The position numbers were made by a program, and so were the translations under genes. Of a stretch of 64,000 nt of DNA, positions 1 to 11,895 are shown piece after piece; position 1 is the stretch's first letter, and the number at the start of each line of letters is the position of its first letter. The notes under the pieces are model-generated. The model saw only the letters and a list, made by a program, of their open reading frames with translations. It had not been told where the DNA came from and ran no database searches. Source of the stretch: Arenicola marina (lineage: Eukaryota; Annelida; Polychaeta; Arenicolidae); NCBI GenBank assembly GCA_964019135.1, contig OZ025260.1, forward strand, positions 16,424,254 to 16,488,253, in the 5' to 3' direction.

Positions 1-376
1 TTTAAATGCATTGGCCTACAATACTGCCTCACCTCATACCATGTGTAACAATATAACAACTCGTTGTTCGACTCTCTAAGCGTGACACTGCTTGGCTACC
101 ATGTGAGAAAAGCATCTGATCACTCTTGAGTGTTTTGTTTTGTTTAATCGCCCACACTCGTAATCTGTGAAGACGGAGCACCCGATAGGTGGAAGACGGA
201 TCACCTTACGTTCGTTCCATGTGTTACTGGCATCAATATCTTACATGTAAATACGTACGTTGCTTGTATATATATACCATGTTTATGTAGTTTTGTGTAT
301 GTTGCTACCATTATTTGGGATTACTGTTACCGGCTCATGAGTTTCTCCTGTTATAATATGTATACTACCCCCTGGT
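1..376. other. No gene seen; probable 5' leader or flank of the LINE that follows
   Basis: AT-rich sequence without a supported reading frame. It lies directly upstream of the LINE open frame at 377 and may be its 5' untranslated region. No 5' boundary or target-site duplication could be identified, so the true start of the element may lie before the window. Confidence 0.4.
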
Positions 377-1813
377 ATGCTAAGCAGATATGACTGTGCT
401 GTATGCAAACGTAAGATATTGTCTCACTCGTATCATATCAACTGTTCTATTTGCTACTGTACCTATCATGTTAATTGTTTATCTCATTTTACCAGAGATG
501 ACCTGCAGGTTGTAAAGGAAAATAATCACCCATGGTATTGCACCAATTGTATAACTGAAATATTTTCTTTTAATGGCATAAGTGAGACTCTGGCCTTCGA
601 ACTTGCCATCTCGTCTAGTAGTGTCAATAGTTCTCGTATTCCACTGGTCGAGCTTGAAAAACAGTTGTTTAATCCATTTGAGTTAAACTCGGACTACAAC
701 GTGCCGCTAAATGACACTGATCCTGATGTAAATTTCTATGTAGATTCGTCTGTGAACATGTCAAATTGCAAATACTATTTAGAAGACTCCTTCAATGAGT
801 CATGTGACGAATTTAGACCCGAAGATTTATCATTTTCCATTATGCATATGAACATAAGAAGTGCTCAAAAAAACTTTTCACAGTTTGGATCCTATATTGA
901 AACTCTAAATCATGATTTTACTGTGTATGCTTTTACTGAAACCTGGTTTAACGACAGTAACGTTGATTGCCATGGTTTGGACGGTTATCTCCCTGTCAAT
1001 AGTTACCGACAAGACAGAACTGGTGGAGGGGTTTCAATGTTGATTAAATCAGGAGTTAATTTCAGCAAGCGATCGGACTTAGATGTATTTAATGAAAATA
1101 TTGAAGCTTTATTTGTGCAACTGGATAAGGGAGCTCATGTAAACCAGAAGTCCATTTTAGTAGGTGTAGTTTACCGACCACCAGATACCAACATCGTTGT
1201 ATTTATTGAGCATGAAGAACTATTGCATAAGATTAACTCTAAAAAAGTGGTTTGTTATCTCGCAGGAGATTTTAACATTAATCTGCTCAATATGGACTCA
1301 CATAGACCTACAGCTGATTTTATCGATTCAATGTTTAGCCATGCGGGTCTACCCGCCATAAGTAAACCGACCAGGGTTAGTGATAATATCTTCACTAATG
1401 AGTGCGATATTAACTCTTCCCTGAAAGGCATTATGTATACAGATATCACAGATCATTTTCCTCTATTTTATATATCAGAGTATGTTCAAATTAATGTTGA
1501 CAGAGTTACCATCATGAAAAGGAATGTGAGTAAGCCAAATGTTGAGAATTTTGTTCATTGTATAACAAATGAAAAGTGGGATAATATTATAGAGACACTC
1601 AGCACCTGGGAAGCTTATACTAAACTGCATCGTTCAGTCTCTCTTATACATGAGAAATGTTTTCCTCTCACTATCTCCAGATCTAAATACCGAAACAGAA
1701 AGCCTTGGCTCAGTGCAGGATTAAAGGACTGCATATCTAAGAAAAATCGATTGTATTGTAGATTTTTGAGACTAAAAACCAAAGAATCTGAACATGATTA
1801 TAAAAAAATATAA
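377..1813 (+). pseudogene. LINE ORF, N-terminal part: PHD-like zinc finger plus EEP endonuclease
   Basis: 478 codons open from the ATG at 377. Residues about 8-60 carry paired cysteines and histidines in a C4HC3-like order (CAVC, then H-x2-C-x2-C, YHVNC, WYCTNC), resembling a PHD finger. Residues about 155-370 are the endonuclease that nicks target DNA for target-primed reverse transcription. Its visible active-site pieces are HMNIRS, FTETW, VYRPP, GDFNINLL and TDHFPLF, so the known catalytic positions look retained. The frame stops at 1811-1813, just after a run of seven A's (1802-1808). Another frame continues with the expected linker after that run, so a one-base slip there probably separated this part from the reverse transcriptase. 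A PHD finger joined to the endonuclease in one frame is unusual enough to note. Confidence 0.8.
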
Positions 1814-1886
1814 ATAAGCTTTTATCCACTCTTAGAGCGGCTGAAAAACCTATTATCAGTCCGCCATAAAAGCCAATCAAAATAAC

Positions 1887-3679
1887 TTGTTTAAGATGTG
1901 GAAAACTATTAAAGAGGTAGTAAACAAAAAACAGGGTCAGAAGTTTCAAACGACATTTTCGATTAGAGGAGGACTGATTACAGATAGAAGCCACATTGCT
2001 AATGAGTTTAATAACTACTTTGTTAATGTTGGTAAATCTATAACAAAAACAATCCCAAATAATGGAGACTCCCCACTTACGTTTATGAAAGATACCAATA
2101 ATAAGTCGCTTTTCCTCGAGCCAGTTACTGGTAGTGAAGTCCGGAATGCTCTTGCATCCCTAAAGAATAGCTCACCAGGATGGGACTCGCTAACTGCCAA
2201 AGTAATCAAAAAGATTATAGATCCCCTCACCCAACCCTTAACCCATGTTATTAATCTTTCATTTAGTGAAGGGATATTCCCCGAAGAACTTAAACGTGCA
2301 AAAGTAACACCTATCCTGAAAGGCGGGGATGGTAAATTATTTACTAACTACAGGCCAATTTCAATTCTTCCAACATTCTCTAAAGTGTTTGAACAGCTGA
2401 TGCAGAAACGCCTAATCAACTTTGTTAACAAGTATGACTTACTACATAAAAACCAATTTGGTTTTAGATCAAATCACTACTACCTTGGCCCTTTTACTTC
2501 TGCAAGACAAACTAACAACTGCTATGGAAATGGGACAAACTACTGTTGGTATATTTCACGATTTTTCGAAAGCCTTCGATACTGTTGACCATGATATATT
2601 GTTTTAAAAGTTAGACAGATACGGCATAAGAGGGCTTGCATTAACTTGGCTAAAAAGTTATCTCAATGTCAGAGAACAGTTTGTAGTTTACAATAACACA
2701 TCTTCGAACCGATCTCAAATAGTATGTGGAGTCCCGCAAGGTTCTGTACTAGGTCCACTTTTATTTCTTTTATATAGTAATGACTAATGAATGTGAGTAA
2801 GCAATTGTTTGAAATCTTATTTGCTGATGATTCTAATTTCTTTATATCAGGCAAGGATATAAATAAAACGATTAAAATGCTTAATAGAGATTTAAAGCAA
2901 ATACAGTACTGGTTACAAATTAATAAGCTTGCTCTGAATCTCGACAAAACTAAATTCATGGTTTTTAAACCCAAGCGAAAGAAAATTAGTATCCAGAGCA
3001 ATGTCATTATTTCTAGCCAAATTGTTGTGCAAACTACTACCACGAAATTTTTGGGTGTACAATTAGATTGTGACCTGTTGTGGAAACAAAATATAGATTA
3101 TATTAAAAGCAAATTGGCAAGGGCGCTTGGAATAATCACTTGTGCAAGGAAAATCTTAACCAGTGACACCCTCCGGATTTTATATAACTGTTTTGTATCT
3201 CCATATCTATCATATTGTATTGAAGTATGGGGAGCCTCATGTAATAGCTATTTAGCCCCTTTTATCATAATCCAGAAACAAGCAGTGCGCATATTGTCTG
3301 GAGTTAATAAATGGGCCAATTCAGCACCGTTATTCGTAATGAATAAGATTCTACCGCTCACATCATTATACGAGTTCAGCGTTATAGTATTTATATTTAA
3401 ACAATACAATGGATTGCCTCCTCTTATCACAAAGATTTGTTTACAAGAAATGCTGACATACATACGTTAAACCCAAAAACTTCGCAGCTATTACATGTTC
3501 CTAAACAAAAGTGTCAATTGACGAAAATATCTATGAAATATAATGGGATATATATATTTAATAAATGGTTTGGTAAGTTAAACTTTCAATCATCGCTTCA
3601 CCTTTTTAAGAGAAATAGTAAGGATAGTTTGCCAAAGACAACCGATACGAGTGATTCAACCAATGTTAACGTAAATTGA
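1887..3679 (+). pseudogene. LINE reverse transcriptase, broken by frameshifts and stops
   Basis: Reverse transcriptase of the same LINE, spread over three frames. 1887 to about 2480 gives the linker and NYRPISILPTFSKVFEQ (RT motif 1/2). About 2476 to 2778 in another frame gives FHDFSKAFDTVDHDIL, a stop at 2605-2607, then VCGVPQGSVLGPLLFLLYSND and another stop. 2787-3470 gives FADDSNFF (the catalytic Asp pair), the thumb and the C-terminal part with LGVQLDCDLLW. 3437-3679 gives the final residues in a third frame. The motif order is normal, so this is one decayed gene and not several. It cannot encode a working enzyme as it stands. Confidence 0.85.
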
Positions 3680-3943
3680 ATGTGTAAGTAGCCATAATTT
3701 GATGTGTATTGCAGCGCAACGATTGGGCCAATTCGATATACAACTTAGATTGTCAAATTAGTTTTCATTTTTTTTTTCTTCCTGTTTTTATTTTTCTTGT
3801 TTCTTCTTTGTTGTTTGTTGTTGTTTTTTTGAGCAAATAAGCCTCGGCTTCTGCTCGTTGCCAACCTGTTCTTTGTTATGTTAATATATGTACTATCCAT
3901 GGCAATAAAGATTCTATCTATCTATCTTATCTTACCTTATCTT

Positions 3944-4339
3944 ATTCCACAATGATCTTGTAACACAGTTAGCTTTCGCTTACAAATTAAAAACGTGTAT
4001 ATCCGGCCCAAAGAGAAATTGAGTTCATCATAAATATATGACAAACATGTGTTTGATGTTGCACGAAGATGGATGCAACCCAATGATAATCGCAGTATCA
4101 CGCTGATTTCTGTGGCTCGTAAAGTTACAATCTGTTTTTAAATATAAAATATAAAATATAGCAAGCAAAAGATTAGCTCGTTACGCCTATAATCGTTGGT
4201 CGACTCTTCACCGCGAGTCTCAAGCGGCGCCTCCTTGCCCATGACTCAAACACCGGTTCCACTTCGTCTTATTCGGACCAACTCGGTGCCAATTACGTCC
4301 CATTTGGATCGCCCATTTCCAGCTAGCCCTGTAACATGG
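3944..4339 (+). repeat. Left arm of a long inverted repeat
   Basis: This arm is the reverse complement of 16697-17106 with small indels and substitutions. Both arms share the stretch with ACGTGTATATCCGGCCCA and the stretch with CAACTCGGTGCCAATTACG, and both end at TAGCCCTGTAACATGG. The outer limit lies within a few bases of the tail of the LINE. Between the arms lie two oppositely oriented 33-bp minisatellite blocks. Confidence 0.9.
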
Positions 4340-6140
4340 TACACATAATACACGCCATGGTGGCTCTGAGATGGGAACTAATGCGCGCCATGGTGGCTCT
4401 TGGATAGGGAATAATACATGCCATGGCGGCTCTGAGATGAGAACTAATACACGCCATGGTGGCTCTGGGATGGGAACTAATACACGCCATGGTGGCTCTT
4501 GGATGAGGACTAATACACGCCATGGTGGCTCTGAGATGGGAACTAATACACGCCATGGTGGCTCTATGATGGGAAATAATACACGCCATGGTGGCTCTAT
4601 GATGGGGACTAATACACGCCATGGTGGCTCTATGATGGGGACTAATACACGCCATGGTGGCTCTATGATGGGAAATAATACACGCCATGGTGGCTCTATG
4701 ATGGGGACTAATACACGCCATGGTGGCTCTATGATGGGGACTAATACCCGCCATGGTGGCTCTATGATGGGGACTAATACACGCCATGGTGGCTCTTGGA
4801 TGAGGACTAATACACGCCATGGTGGCTCTATGATGGGGACTAATACACGCCATGGTGGCTCTATGATGGGGACTAATACACGCCATGGTGGCTCTATGAT
4901 GGGGACTAATACCCGCCATGGTGGCTCTATGATGGGGACTAATACCCGCCATGGTGGCTCTATGATGGGGACTAATACACGCCATGGTGGCTCTTGGATG
5001 AGGACTAATACACGCCATGGTGGCTCTATGATGGGAAATAATACACGCCATGGTGGCTCTATGATGGGGACTAATACACGCCATGGTGGCTCTATGATGG
5101 GGACTAATACCCGCCATGGTGGCTCTATGATGGGAACTAATACACGCCATGGTGGCTCTTGGATGAGGACTAATACACGCCATGGTGGCTCTGAGATGGG
5201 AACTAATACACGCCATGGTGGCTCTATGATGGGAACTAATACACGCCATGGTGGCTCTGAGATGGGAACTAATACACGCCATGGTGGCTCTATGATGGGG
5301 ACTAATACACGCCATGGTGGCTCTATGATGGGGACTAATACACGCCATGGTGGCTGTGATGGGAACTAATACACGCCATGGTGGCTCTATGATGGGAACT
5401 AATACACGCCATGGTGGCTCTATGATGGGGCCTAATACACGCCATGGTGGCTCTATGATGGGGACTAATACACGCCATGGTGGCTCTATGATGGGGACTA
5501 ATACACGCCATGGTGGCTTTGAGATGGAAACTAATACACGCCATGGTGGCTCTGGGATGGGGACTAATACACGCCATGGTGGCTCTGCGATGGGAACTAA
5601 TACACGCCATGGTGGCTCTATGATGGGGACTAATACACGCCATGGTGGCTCTATGATGGGGACTAATACACGCCATGGTGGCTGTGATGGGAACTAATAC
5701 ACGCCATGGTGGCTCTATGATGGGAACTAATACACGCCATGGTGGCTCTATGATGGGGCCTAATACACGCCATGGTGGCTCTATGATGGGGCCTAATACA
5801 CGCCATGGTGGCTCTATGATGGAGACTAATACACGCCATGGTGGCTCTATGATGGGGACTAATACACGCCATGGTGGCTCTGAGATGGGAACTAATACAC
5901 GCCATGATAGCTCTGATATGGGAACTAATACACGCCATGGTGGCTCTGGGATGGGGACTAATACACGCCATGGTGCCTCTATGATGGGGACTAATACACG
6001 CCATGGTGGCTCTGAGATGGGAACTAATACTCGCCATGATAGCTCTGATATGGGAACTAATACACGCCATGGTTGCTCTGATATGGGAACTAATACACGC
6101 CATGGTTGCTCTGATATGGGAACTAATACACGCCATGGTG
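4324..6140 (+). repeat. 33-bp minisatellite (about 54 units)
   Basis: Tandem copies of a 33-bp unit built from ACACGCCATGGTGGCTCT followed by a variable half (GAGATGGGAACTAAT, ATGATGGGGACTAAT, TGGATGAGGACTAAT). The block opens with TAGCCCTGTAACATGG, the same end sequence as the foldback element at 16665, preceded by ATTTCCAGC. It contains a 10-unit higher-order duplication: the short unit GGCTGTGATGGGAAC recurs 328 bases apart (near 5352 and 5680). The unit length is a multiple of three, so all strands look open; I do not read this as coding. Confidence 0.95.
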
Positions 6141-6479
6141 TCTGTTGTCGCTCTCGATGTAGGTGAAGTGTCTCAGGTAGTCTCTCAGCGAGGTCGGCTG
6201 CTCATCCACAGGGATCGGCTCCTTCAGGATGGTAATCAGGCGGTGTTTATTCTCCTGGAGGTCGATGTTGAGAGCCGTGGTGAACTCCCGCATGCAGCCG
6301 TCACTGGCGGCGAAGTAAAGGGACAATACACAGAGCGTCCGTTTGCTGCGGTCTACAGCCAGACCCACGTTCTCGGTGATGGGTCTCCCGGCGATGAAGT
6401 CCCTCTTGTCCTCTCGTTGCGAACCCCTCGGCCTCCATGTCGTGGACGAGCCGCCTCACCCAGGCCTCGTAATCGTTAA
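6138..6479 (-). pseudogene. TLR TIR-domain fragment joined to the minisatellite
   Basis: Reverse-strand remnant of a TIR domain, from LFNDYEAWVRRLVHDMEAEG (right edge near 6479) to FTYIESDNRH (left edge near 6138). At the left edge it runs directly into the last minisatellite unit. It is broken: bases about 6400-6425 lack the region encoding LFHKRD and shift the frame, and the conserved Trp of CMWEF is Arg (CMREF). No membrane segment, ectodomain or C-terminal tail is present. It is closest by eye to the TIR domains at 14.0-15.6 kb and 35.6-37.9 kb. Confidence 0.9.
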
Positions 6480-6489
6480 ATAAACTGTA

Positions 6490-6653
6490 CATTGTACACT
6501 GTACATACACTGTTAAAGTCGGCTTCTCCGAGCACGACCCCCACCCCCGGTCGCAAGTTTTTTTCAGAGAGCACACCCCTCGGTCGGAAGTTTTCAGAGA
6601 ACAACCGCCCCCCCCCCCCCGACCCACTTGGCAAATTCCTAGATCCGCCCCTG
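6490..6653. mobile_element. Partial MITE, one end of the CAGGGGCGGATC family
   Basis: Ends in CCTAGATCCGCCCCTG and contains the internal stretch ACTGTTAAAGTCGGCTTCTC also found twice in the complete element at 48535-48832. The opposite end is missing; the sequence instead joins the TLR fragment. Confidence 0.6.
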
Positions 6654-7277
6654 CACCCCTTAGGAGGGGGTTGGTGGGGAGAGCTTTGTAATTATAATCA
6701 TCAATCCCGGAGCCCCTGGTTTGTAGTTTTTTCGTGGCTTGATCAAATATACCCCAAAATATCCAGTATTGTTGGTCTATCGCCGAAGACTGCTACAACA
6801 GGACACATTTTGTTTTGGCACACTCAGACACCAGCCCTTACGTAGCCGACTCCTACTCAGGCCACTCTCTGGCAGTGAAACAGCGCAACCAATTCATGTC
6901 GAGCGGACAGTGATGCAATGCACCTCAAACTACAAATACTACACTTCACCAAGGATAGTGTATAATAGGATAGCCAACTCTGCATTTCGCGCGGTGATAC
7001 GCCGTTCGCAGCGCCATCTATGAGAGACCGTGTTAGAAATGTCAACATGTCGGCGAGAGGCTGGAAGACCGGCGGGCAGCTTCGTGCCACCAATTGATGC
7101 ACAGATTGCCCAGTAAAGAAGACAGCATCTGGATTTTGGGGATTTTCGAAGGACCAAGAGAGGTAAGCAAATGTTTGAAATTCTGTAACAGGTTATTCGC
7201 TTTCATGTTGGTGTAAACTTTGCCGGCAAGTGTCTGCTATCTGAGCGATAAAGAGAGATGTTACTCACTACGATGGC
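6654..7277. other. No gene seen; contains one arm of a distant inverted 32-mer
   Basis: No coding signal recognised. The segment 6951-6982 recurs in inverted orientation at 9881-9912 (29 of 32 bases by eye). Bases 7269-7277 (TACGATGGC) are the left target-site duplication of the next element. Confidence 0.5.
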
Positions 7278-7430
7278 TAGCCTGAATGTTCATACGGTAC
7301 AGTCTTAATTGACACTTGCATCAGACTGTCAAACTGTAACGTCTGAACATTCAGGCTATTGCACGCCATGTCTTCAGACGTTACAGTAAGCCTCAGACTG
7401 TCAAACTGTAACGTCTGAACATTCAGGCTA
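7278..7430. mobile_element. Foldback MITE with 9-bp target-site duplication (TAGCC family)
   Basis: Begins TAGCCTGAATGTTCA and ends with its exact reverse complement TGAACATTCAGGCTA. It is flanked on both sides by the 9-bp direct repeat TACGATGGC (7269-7277 and 7431-7439). The segment containing CAGACTGTCAAACTGTAACG is present twice inside. There is no coding capacity. A 9-bp duplication with long terminal inverted repeats fits non-autonomous Mutator-like or Merlin-like DNA elements; the superfamily is inferred only. Confidence 0.85.
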
Positions 7431-9492
7431 TACGATGGCTAGCCTGGGAGACATAACCGGGCCATTGTTCCAAGCAGTTTCAGACTAAGGCCCAGTAAGG
7501 GAACATAAAAACAAGTAGGCACTATTAACTGATTGACCAATAAGCTTACCAGCTAATTATCACACTTCCTAATTGGTTTTCATTGGCAGATCCAATAGCG
7601 GGTGGGGCTACGAGGGCTACCAGTTGCCGGGGAGTACAGGGTGGTTGGGTTGCCAGATCACCCAGGTGACAATGAATTAAAAGGATAACTCCCAGTATAA
7701 ATAGGACGGGTGGATTCATGATATAAATTAGCGATTTCCCAATCCATGGTTATTTAATATTAAGATTCCTAGTTCACGATTTATAAAAACCCTTGTTCAC
7801 GATAGTCGTTTATTTACTACTCCAATCCCCTTGCTCCCCCCCCCCCTCCCCCGCCTCGTACCAGGGCAGACGGTGGAAACCCTAGATTTCTGAAAACATA
7901 ATTAGGCCTAGATGGACCATTTTTTTTCTTTGGTTAAGATATAATAATTAGTTTTAGTCATAATCAGTATGGTGAGTCCTGGATACTCATAGTTCTGGAT
8001 GGAAATACATTTAATCCATGTTAAAGGTGGTGTAGCGGAAGGTTGTATAATATACGGACCACTGTATTACTGGTATTTGTTGGTAACTTGTTATTTATCT
8101 TATATTTCAGGTAAATGGGTAATCAGTCTGCAGCGTGAGGATCTGCTGAAAAGGGACAGCGAGTGTCTTCACAAGAGCTGTGTGGTCTGCTCAAACTCTG
8201 CTTAAGGACTCCATATTAAAAAATATTCATGAAGGAAAGCCTGAGATGACAGTGCCAACATTTTGGTGATGAATACAACTTGACATTGTCAGCATTAGTA
8301 TTTCAAAGCATTTTATATTATATAAATCATGTAAAAACTGATTTTATTGTATGAACTGTATTGTAAAATAAAACAATCAATATACTGACATTAACATTCC
8401 TAGGTTAAGCAATCAATTATGTCTAATGTTGTGTGTCATATTTACAATGGATAATATAAATAATATAACATAAATATGTATAGATATAGATATATGGATT
8501 AATTGCTGTTTATTGTCATAACTTGATACTGTATTGTGCTGGCTATCTTTGTTAATTACACTATATGTGCATATAACAATTTTTATCACCTGACAAAATG
8601 TGACGTCATCATTGACATATAGTTCTGTCAATTGCTGAAATGTTCCAACACAGTTATGTTCCATCAGCTTAATTAGAACTATTCCTTATCATTTAAGAAT
8701 AAATAGTTTAGACTAAAGCGCATTTAACAATGAGATGATATGTACAAGGCAATATCTAGTGTACATGACCTGAGACTTCAATGTACTGAGACTGTACATC
8801 CGTGTTTGAATGTTTATGTGATCAATTAAATGTGAATACCTAGAGCAAATCACTTGTTTATTTCTTACTTTGTTACAGTTATTACAGCATTTAATTTTAC
8901 AATATTTTCCTGTTATAACTTGAAAACATCAAGTTATTTGCAATTGTCTGATTTTGTTCGAAAGATTTGATTCTTTTTGAAAAATATAGGCAATTTTGAA
9001 TAATTCCAACATATTCTCGTTTTACGTTGTTCAGCTGGTCAAACTTCAAAAGTGTGCTAAAAAATAAATTTCTTGGACTTTTTGCTATTTAAAAAAAAAT
9101 ATATATATTGGCGGCCATCTTGAAAAATGGCGGCAATTTTGTCTCATTCCAATGAATTCTTATTTTGCGTTGTTCACTAGGTAAAACTGCAAAAGTACAA
9201 ATTCGTACAATAATATCTTGGAACTATTATTTTATAGACTTTCTTTGGTTATCTTGGCAGCCATCTTGAAAATAGCGGCCATTTTGAAATATCTGACCTG
9301 AGTCCATAGTCCAATTTTTCCGTACCTCAAATTCTACAAGTGTACCAAATTTGGTTCTTCTACCACAAGAGTACAATACATTGCAGGACCGCCGCTGGTA
9401 CTAGTACATAACTCAGAAAGAATAGCAAAGCCACCGCCCCCTCCCCCCCTTTCGCCGTTCCCCCACTACCCCACCGCCACCAACCCTTACAG
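7431..9492. other. No gene recognised; short divergent tandem repeat near 9.0-9.3 kb
   Basis: AT-rich non-coding sequence. Two related segments of about 150 bases each (about 8993-9135 and 9143-9290) contain GGCGGCCATCTTGAAAAATG-type motifs and a shared GTTGTTCA segment. A possible splice donor (AGAG|GTAAGC at about 7162) and acceptor (TTTCAG at about 8110) with AATAAA at about 8367 could mark a non-coding transcript, but nothing supports this further. Confidence 0.4.
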
Positions 9493-9669
9493 GGAGGAGG
9501 TGATGAAGCTGCACGACGGCCTCTGCACCCAAATTTCTGCCCTACCAGATTTTACCGATCCCGGCTTTCCCGCCCCATCAAATCCGGTTGCGCAAAATCA
9601 CAATCAGAACGATATCTTATCCCCCACCCCTGGCACCCGTCCCCCACCCAAGACCCCCGGTGCAGCTCG
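9493..9669 (+). CDS. Possible internal coding exon, unidentified
   Basis: 177 bases open between a plausible acceptor (CCAACCCTTACAG) and a donor (CTCG|GTAACC). The predicted peptide includes EEVMKLHDGLCTQISALPDF and then a Pro/Asn-rich segment. I do not recognise a family. It lies upstream, on the same strand, of the RRM exon at 13506 and could belong to that gene, but the link is only positional. It may also be chance. Confidence 0.2.
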
Positions 9670-9880
9670 GTAACCCCACCAAAGACAAACCTTCTACAAA
9701 ATCCACACCCTACGAGGATCTTGAAGCTATTGTTATATTTACACAAACGTTTCTGTTGATACGATACCGTTCAGGATACGGCGCTACCATTCAACCACGT
9801 GCTTTTGTTTACATTCTAACACGGTATTTCCTAGGTGGCGCCTCGGTTTGTTTTGTCACAATTGGCCCATAGGGGAAGTT

Positions 9881-9912
9881 CAGAGTTGGGCATCCTATTA
9901 TGCACTATCCTT
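9881..9912 (-). repeat. Inverted copy of the 32-mer at 6951-6982
   Basis: Shares AAGGATAGTG, ATAATAGGAT and CCAACTCTG with 6951-6982 in the opposite orientation. The pair is 2.9 kb apart and may be the ends of a larger element or two separate copies of a small repeat. About 800 bases to the right hold nothing I recognise. Confidence 0.6.
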
Positions 9913-10752
9913 GACTTCACTCCGGAAGATGTCAATGTAGTAGGGTTGGCATGTAGGGCAGGTTGGTGGATAAGGCAGGCGACAGAGCGAAACTGACAAA
10001 TGAGTCCGTTTGGATGTTTTATTTCATGCTTTAACACCTTGTGAAAAACATGAAAATAATATATAAACCTAAATGGAAATGGAATGTTTAACAATTAGCG
10101 ATATATTACAATAATATTGTTAATCATTATAGTTATCATATTAGGATATATGCATCAATACAGTTAAATTACTGTATCTGGTATTAAGCTAGGCAAGCGT
10201 TTGAGTTTAAATTAATCATAAGTTTATTGATGATAACAAATAAATATAGGGTACAATATATAACTATAAACCAGAATTACAATGTGAACCTCATGGTCGC
10301 TACTAACCACAGTGTCCTCTGCCGGTGTTAATCAGTGTCAGCGGTCTACTGTAAAACACAGCGAATCCTCCTATAAATAAAAAAATTTAAATGTTATTGC
10401 AACAGTCACCAACAGTAAGAAAGGGGGTTTTAACCAATCAGCGCCTACCATTCCCTAAATTAGTGACGACTACAAATCTTAGTAAACTACCATTGTTTAT
10501 AAACCGTCATTCCACATATATAAACTACAACTCCCAGTGAACTTATACACTGCAACATAGTGAGATTTAGACACACGTAGGTTTCTGACGGGTCACAGTT
10601 TCAGGGTGCCAACGTAATTATGAATACTATTAACCGTCAATGAAACAAGTATTCGAAATTTTAGCCTACAAACTACTGAATATTGACTGAGACGATTTGC
10701 TTTCTTAAACTGGTTGTGAAACACAAATGATATAAATTGAAAAACCTACTAC

Positions 10753-10830
10753 AGAACCAGGTGGGATTTGAACCCCCAACCTTACAGTCTGCAATCGAGT
10801 ACTCTACCACTAAGCCATAACGACGGGGCT
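10753..10830 (-). pseudogene. tRNA-derived sequence (tRNA-Cys-like)
   Basis: The reverse strand reads a good A box (GGCTTAGTGGTAGAGTA), a GCA trinucleotide at the anticodon position and a strong B box (GGTTCAAATCC). The acceptor stem has two mismatches and the anticodon stem pairs poorly, so this is more likely a tRNA pseudogene or SINE head than a functional tRNA. Confidence 0.55.
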
Positions 10831-11640
10831 ACCTCAACACAAAGGCTAGTAGGCCTATGCCGCTACACTTCATATGAATATAAAACTCTCAAATGAATAC
10901 TAAATCTTGCCTAGCTCTAGCTTTAGTGATCTATAATACTAATTATATACTCCAACAGCACAATAGAAAGTTCAGGCCATATCGCGAAACACAGGAGCCG
11001 GCTTTGTTGAAGGCCTAACATCTAAGTTCTTATAACATTAAAATCACTTACTATAATAACGATATCACCCGTAATTTATCTAAACAGTAGTAATATACAC
11101 AACAATCGATCAAGTAAGTATTAAAACTAGGCTAGTAGATCTATTAAACATCATTATACCAACCTTAGAATGTTAAATTCCCCGCATGACAGATACGCTT
11201 GGTTTCTCGGACCGAGTCAATGTTATCTGCCAAGAGGACAGGTTGCCCAGGTGCAAGTTAAATTTGACGCCGGCTAATTCTAGATTTTTATTGACTGTTG
11301 CTAAAGACGCGTTAGTATTCAATGGATAGATGGCGCTCGCCACAGAAGAACCAAAATATGGCCATGGCAAGCCAAAAGAAATAAATGAGTAATTAATTCA
11401 CACACATTCGACAATCTTGTAATTCATGAAATATGGCAAGCCAAATCGCATAAATAAATAAATAGTCGACATTATCACATCAAGAAAAAACTCAAAAAGC
11501 TCCATAGAGACCCCAGGACCAGATGGCATCCACCCCAGGATACTAAAGAAATTAAGCAGTGTCAGTTACATTCCCCTGTGCATCATCTTCTAAAGATCAT
11601 TGGAGGATGGGCCCCTACCAATCAGCTGGAAAACTGGACA
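10831..11640. other. No gene seen
   Basis: AT-rich non-coding sequence with only short chance reading frames. I see no repeats, splice-site pairs or RNA features here that I can support. Confidence 0.5.
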
Positions 11641-11895
11641 GTTGGTTGGTTATTCAGGACGCTTCAACCACTTTTGGTCATATCGCGTCAATGGGAAAAG
11701 GAAGAGAGAGTGGAGCCATGTCCCCGGGGATAGCCCCTTACTCTTTAGGAAGAAAGACATGGGATCTTTATCCTGCGACCACACAGACATGGCCACAGCA
11801 GGGCTCGAACCACCGACCCACGTGCCGTTAGGCTCTCAGGTGACCAGAGCACTCAATGCGAGCGTTCTAGCCCACTGAGCTGTCGCTCCGGCCCC
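11641..11895 (-). mobile_element. tRNA-derived SINE, copy 1
   Basis: The reverse strand runs from a tRNA-like head (GGGGCCGGAGCGACAGCTCA, then AGTGGGCTAGAACGCTCGCA) with the B-box-like GGTTCGAGCCC. The body contains CCATGTCTGTGTGGTCGCAG and the tail contains ATTGACGCGATATGACC. The same head-body-tail order occurs at 33728-33955 and 51662-52154, so it is a repeated family. Confidence 0.8.

Larger units (their letters stand above)
377..3947 (+). mobile_element. Degenerate LINE (CR1/L2-like group) with PHD-like finger, endonuclease and reverse transcriptase
   Basis: Non-LTR retrotransposon copy. Order seen: a Cys/His-rich finger, an apurinic-type (EEP) endonuclease, a reverse transcriptase with the FADD box, then a 3' UTR. 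The UTR ends with AATAAAG at about 3903 and a short TCTA/TCTTA tail up to about 3946. Simple-repeat 3' tails instead of poly(A) are typical of the CR1/L2/Rex1-type LINE groups, so I place it there; the clade was not tested by phylogeny. The copy is dead: the reading frame changes or stops at several places (about 1802-1813, 1865, 2475-2490, 2605, 2776 and 3440-3470). The tail abuts one arm of the long inverted repeat that starts at 3944. Confidence 0.85.

Noticed and set aside
4323..6166. Repetitive frames (MMGTNTRHGGS and MACISPHHRAT types) on both strands
   Set aside because: Translations of the 33-bp minisatellite; both strands are equally open and neither has unique coding sequence.
7140..8400. 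Two-exon non-coding RNA gene (donor at about 7162, acceptor at about 8110, AATAAA at about 8367)
   Set aside because: Only generic splice and poly(A) motifs; no conserved sequence or frame to support it.
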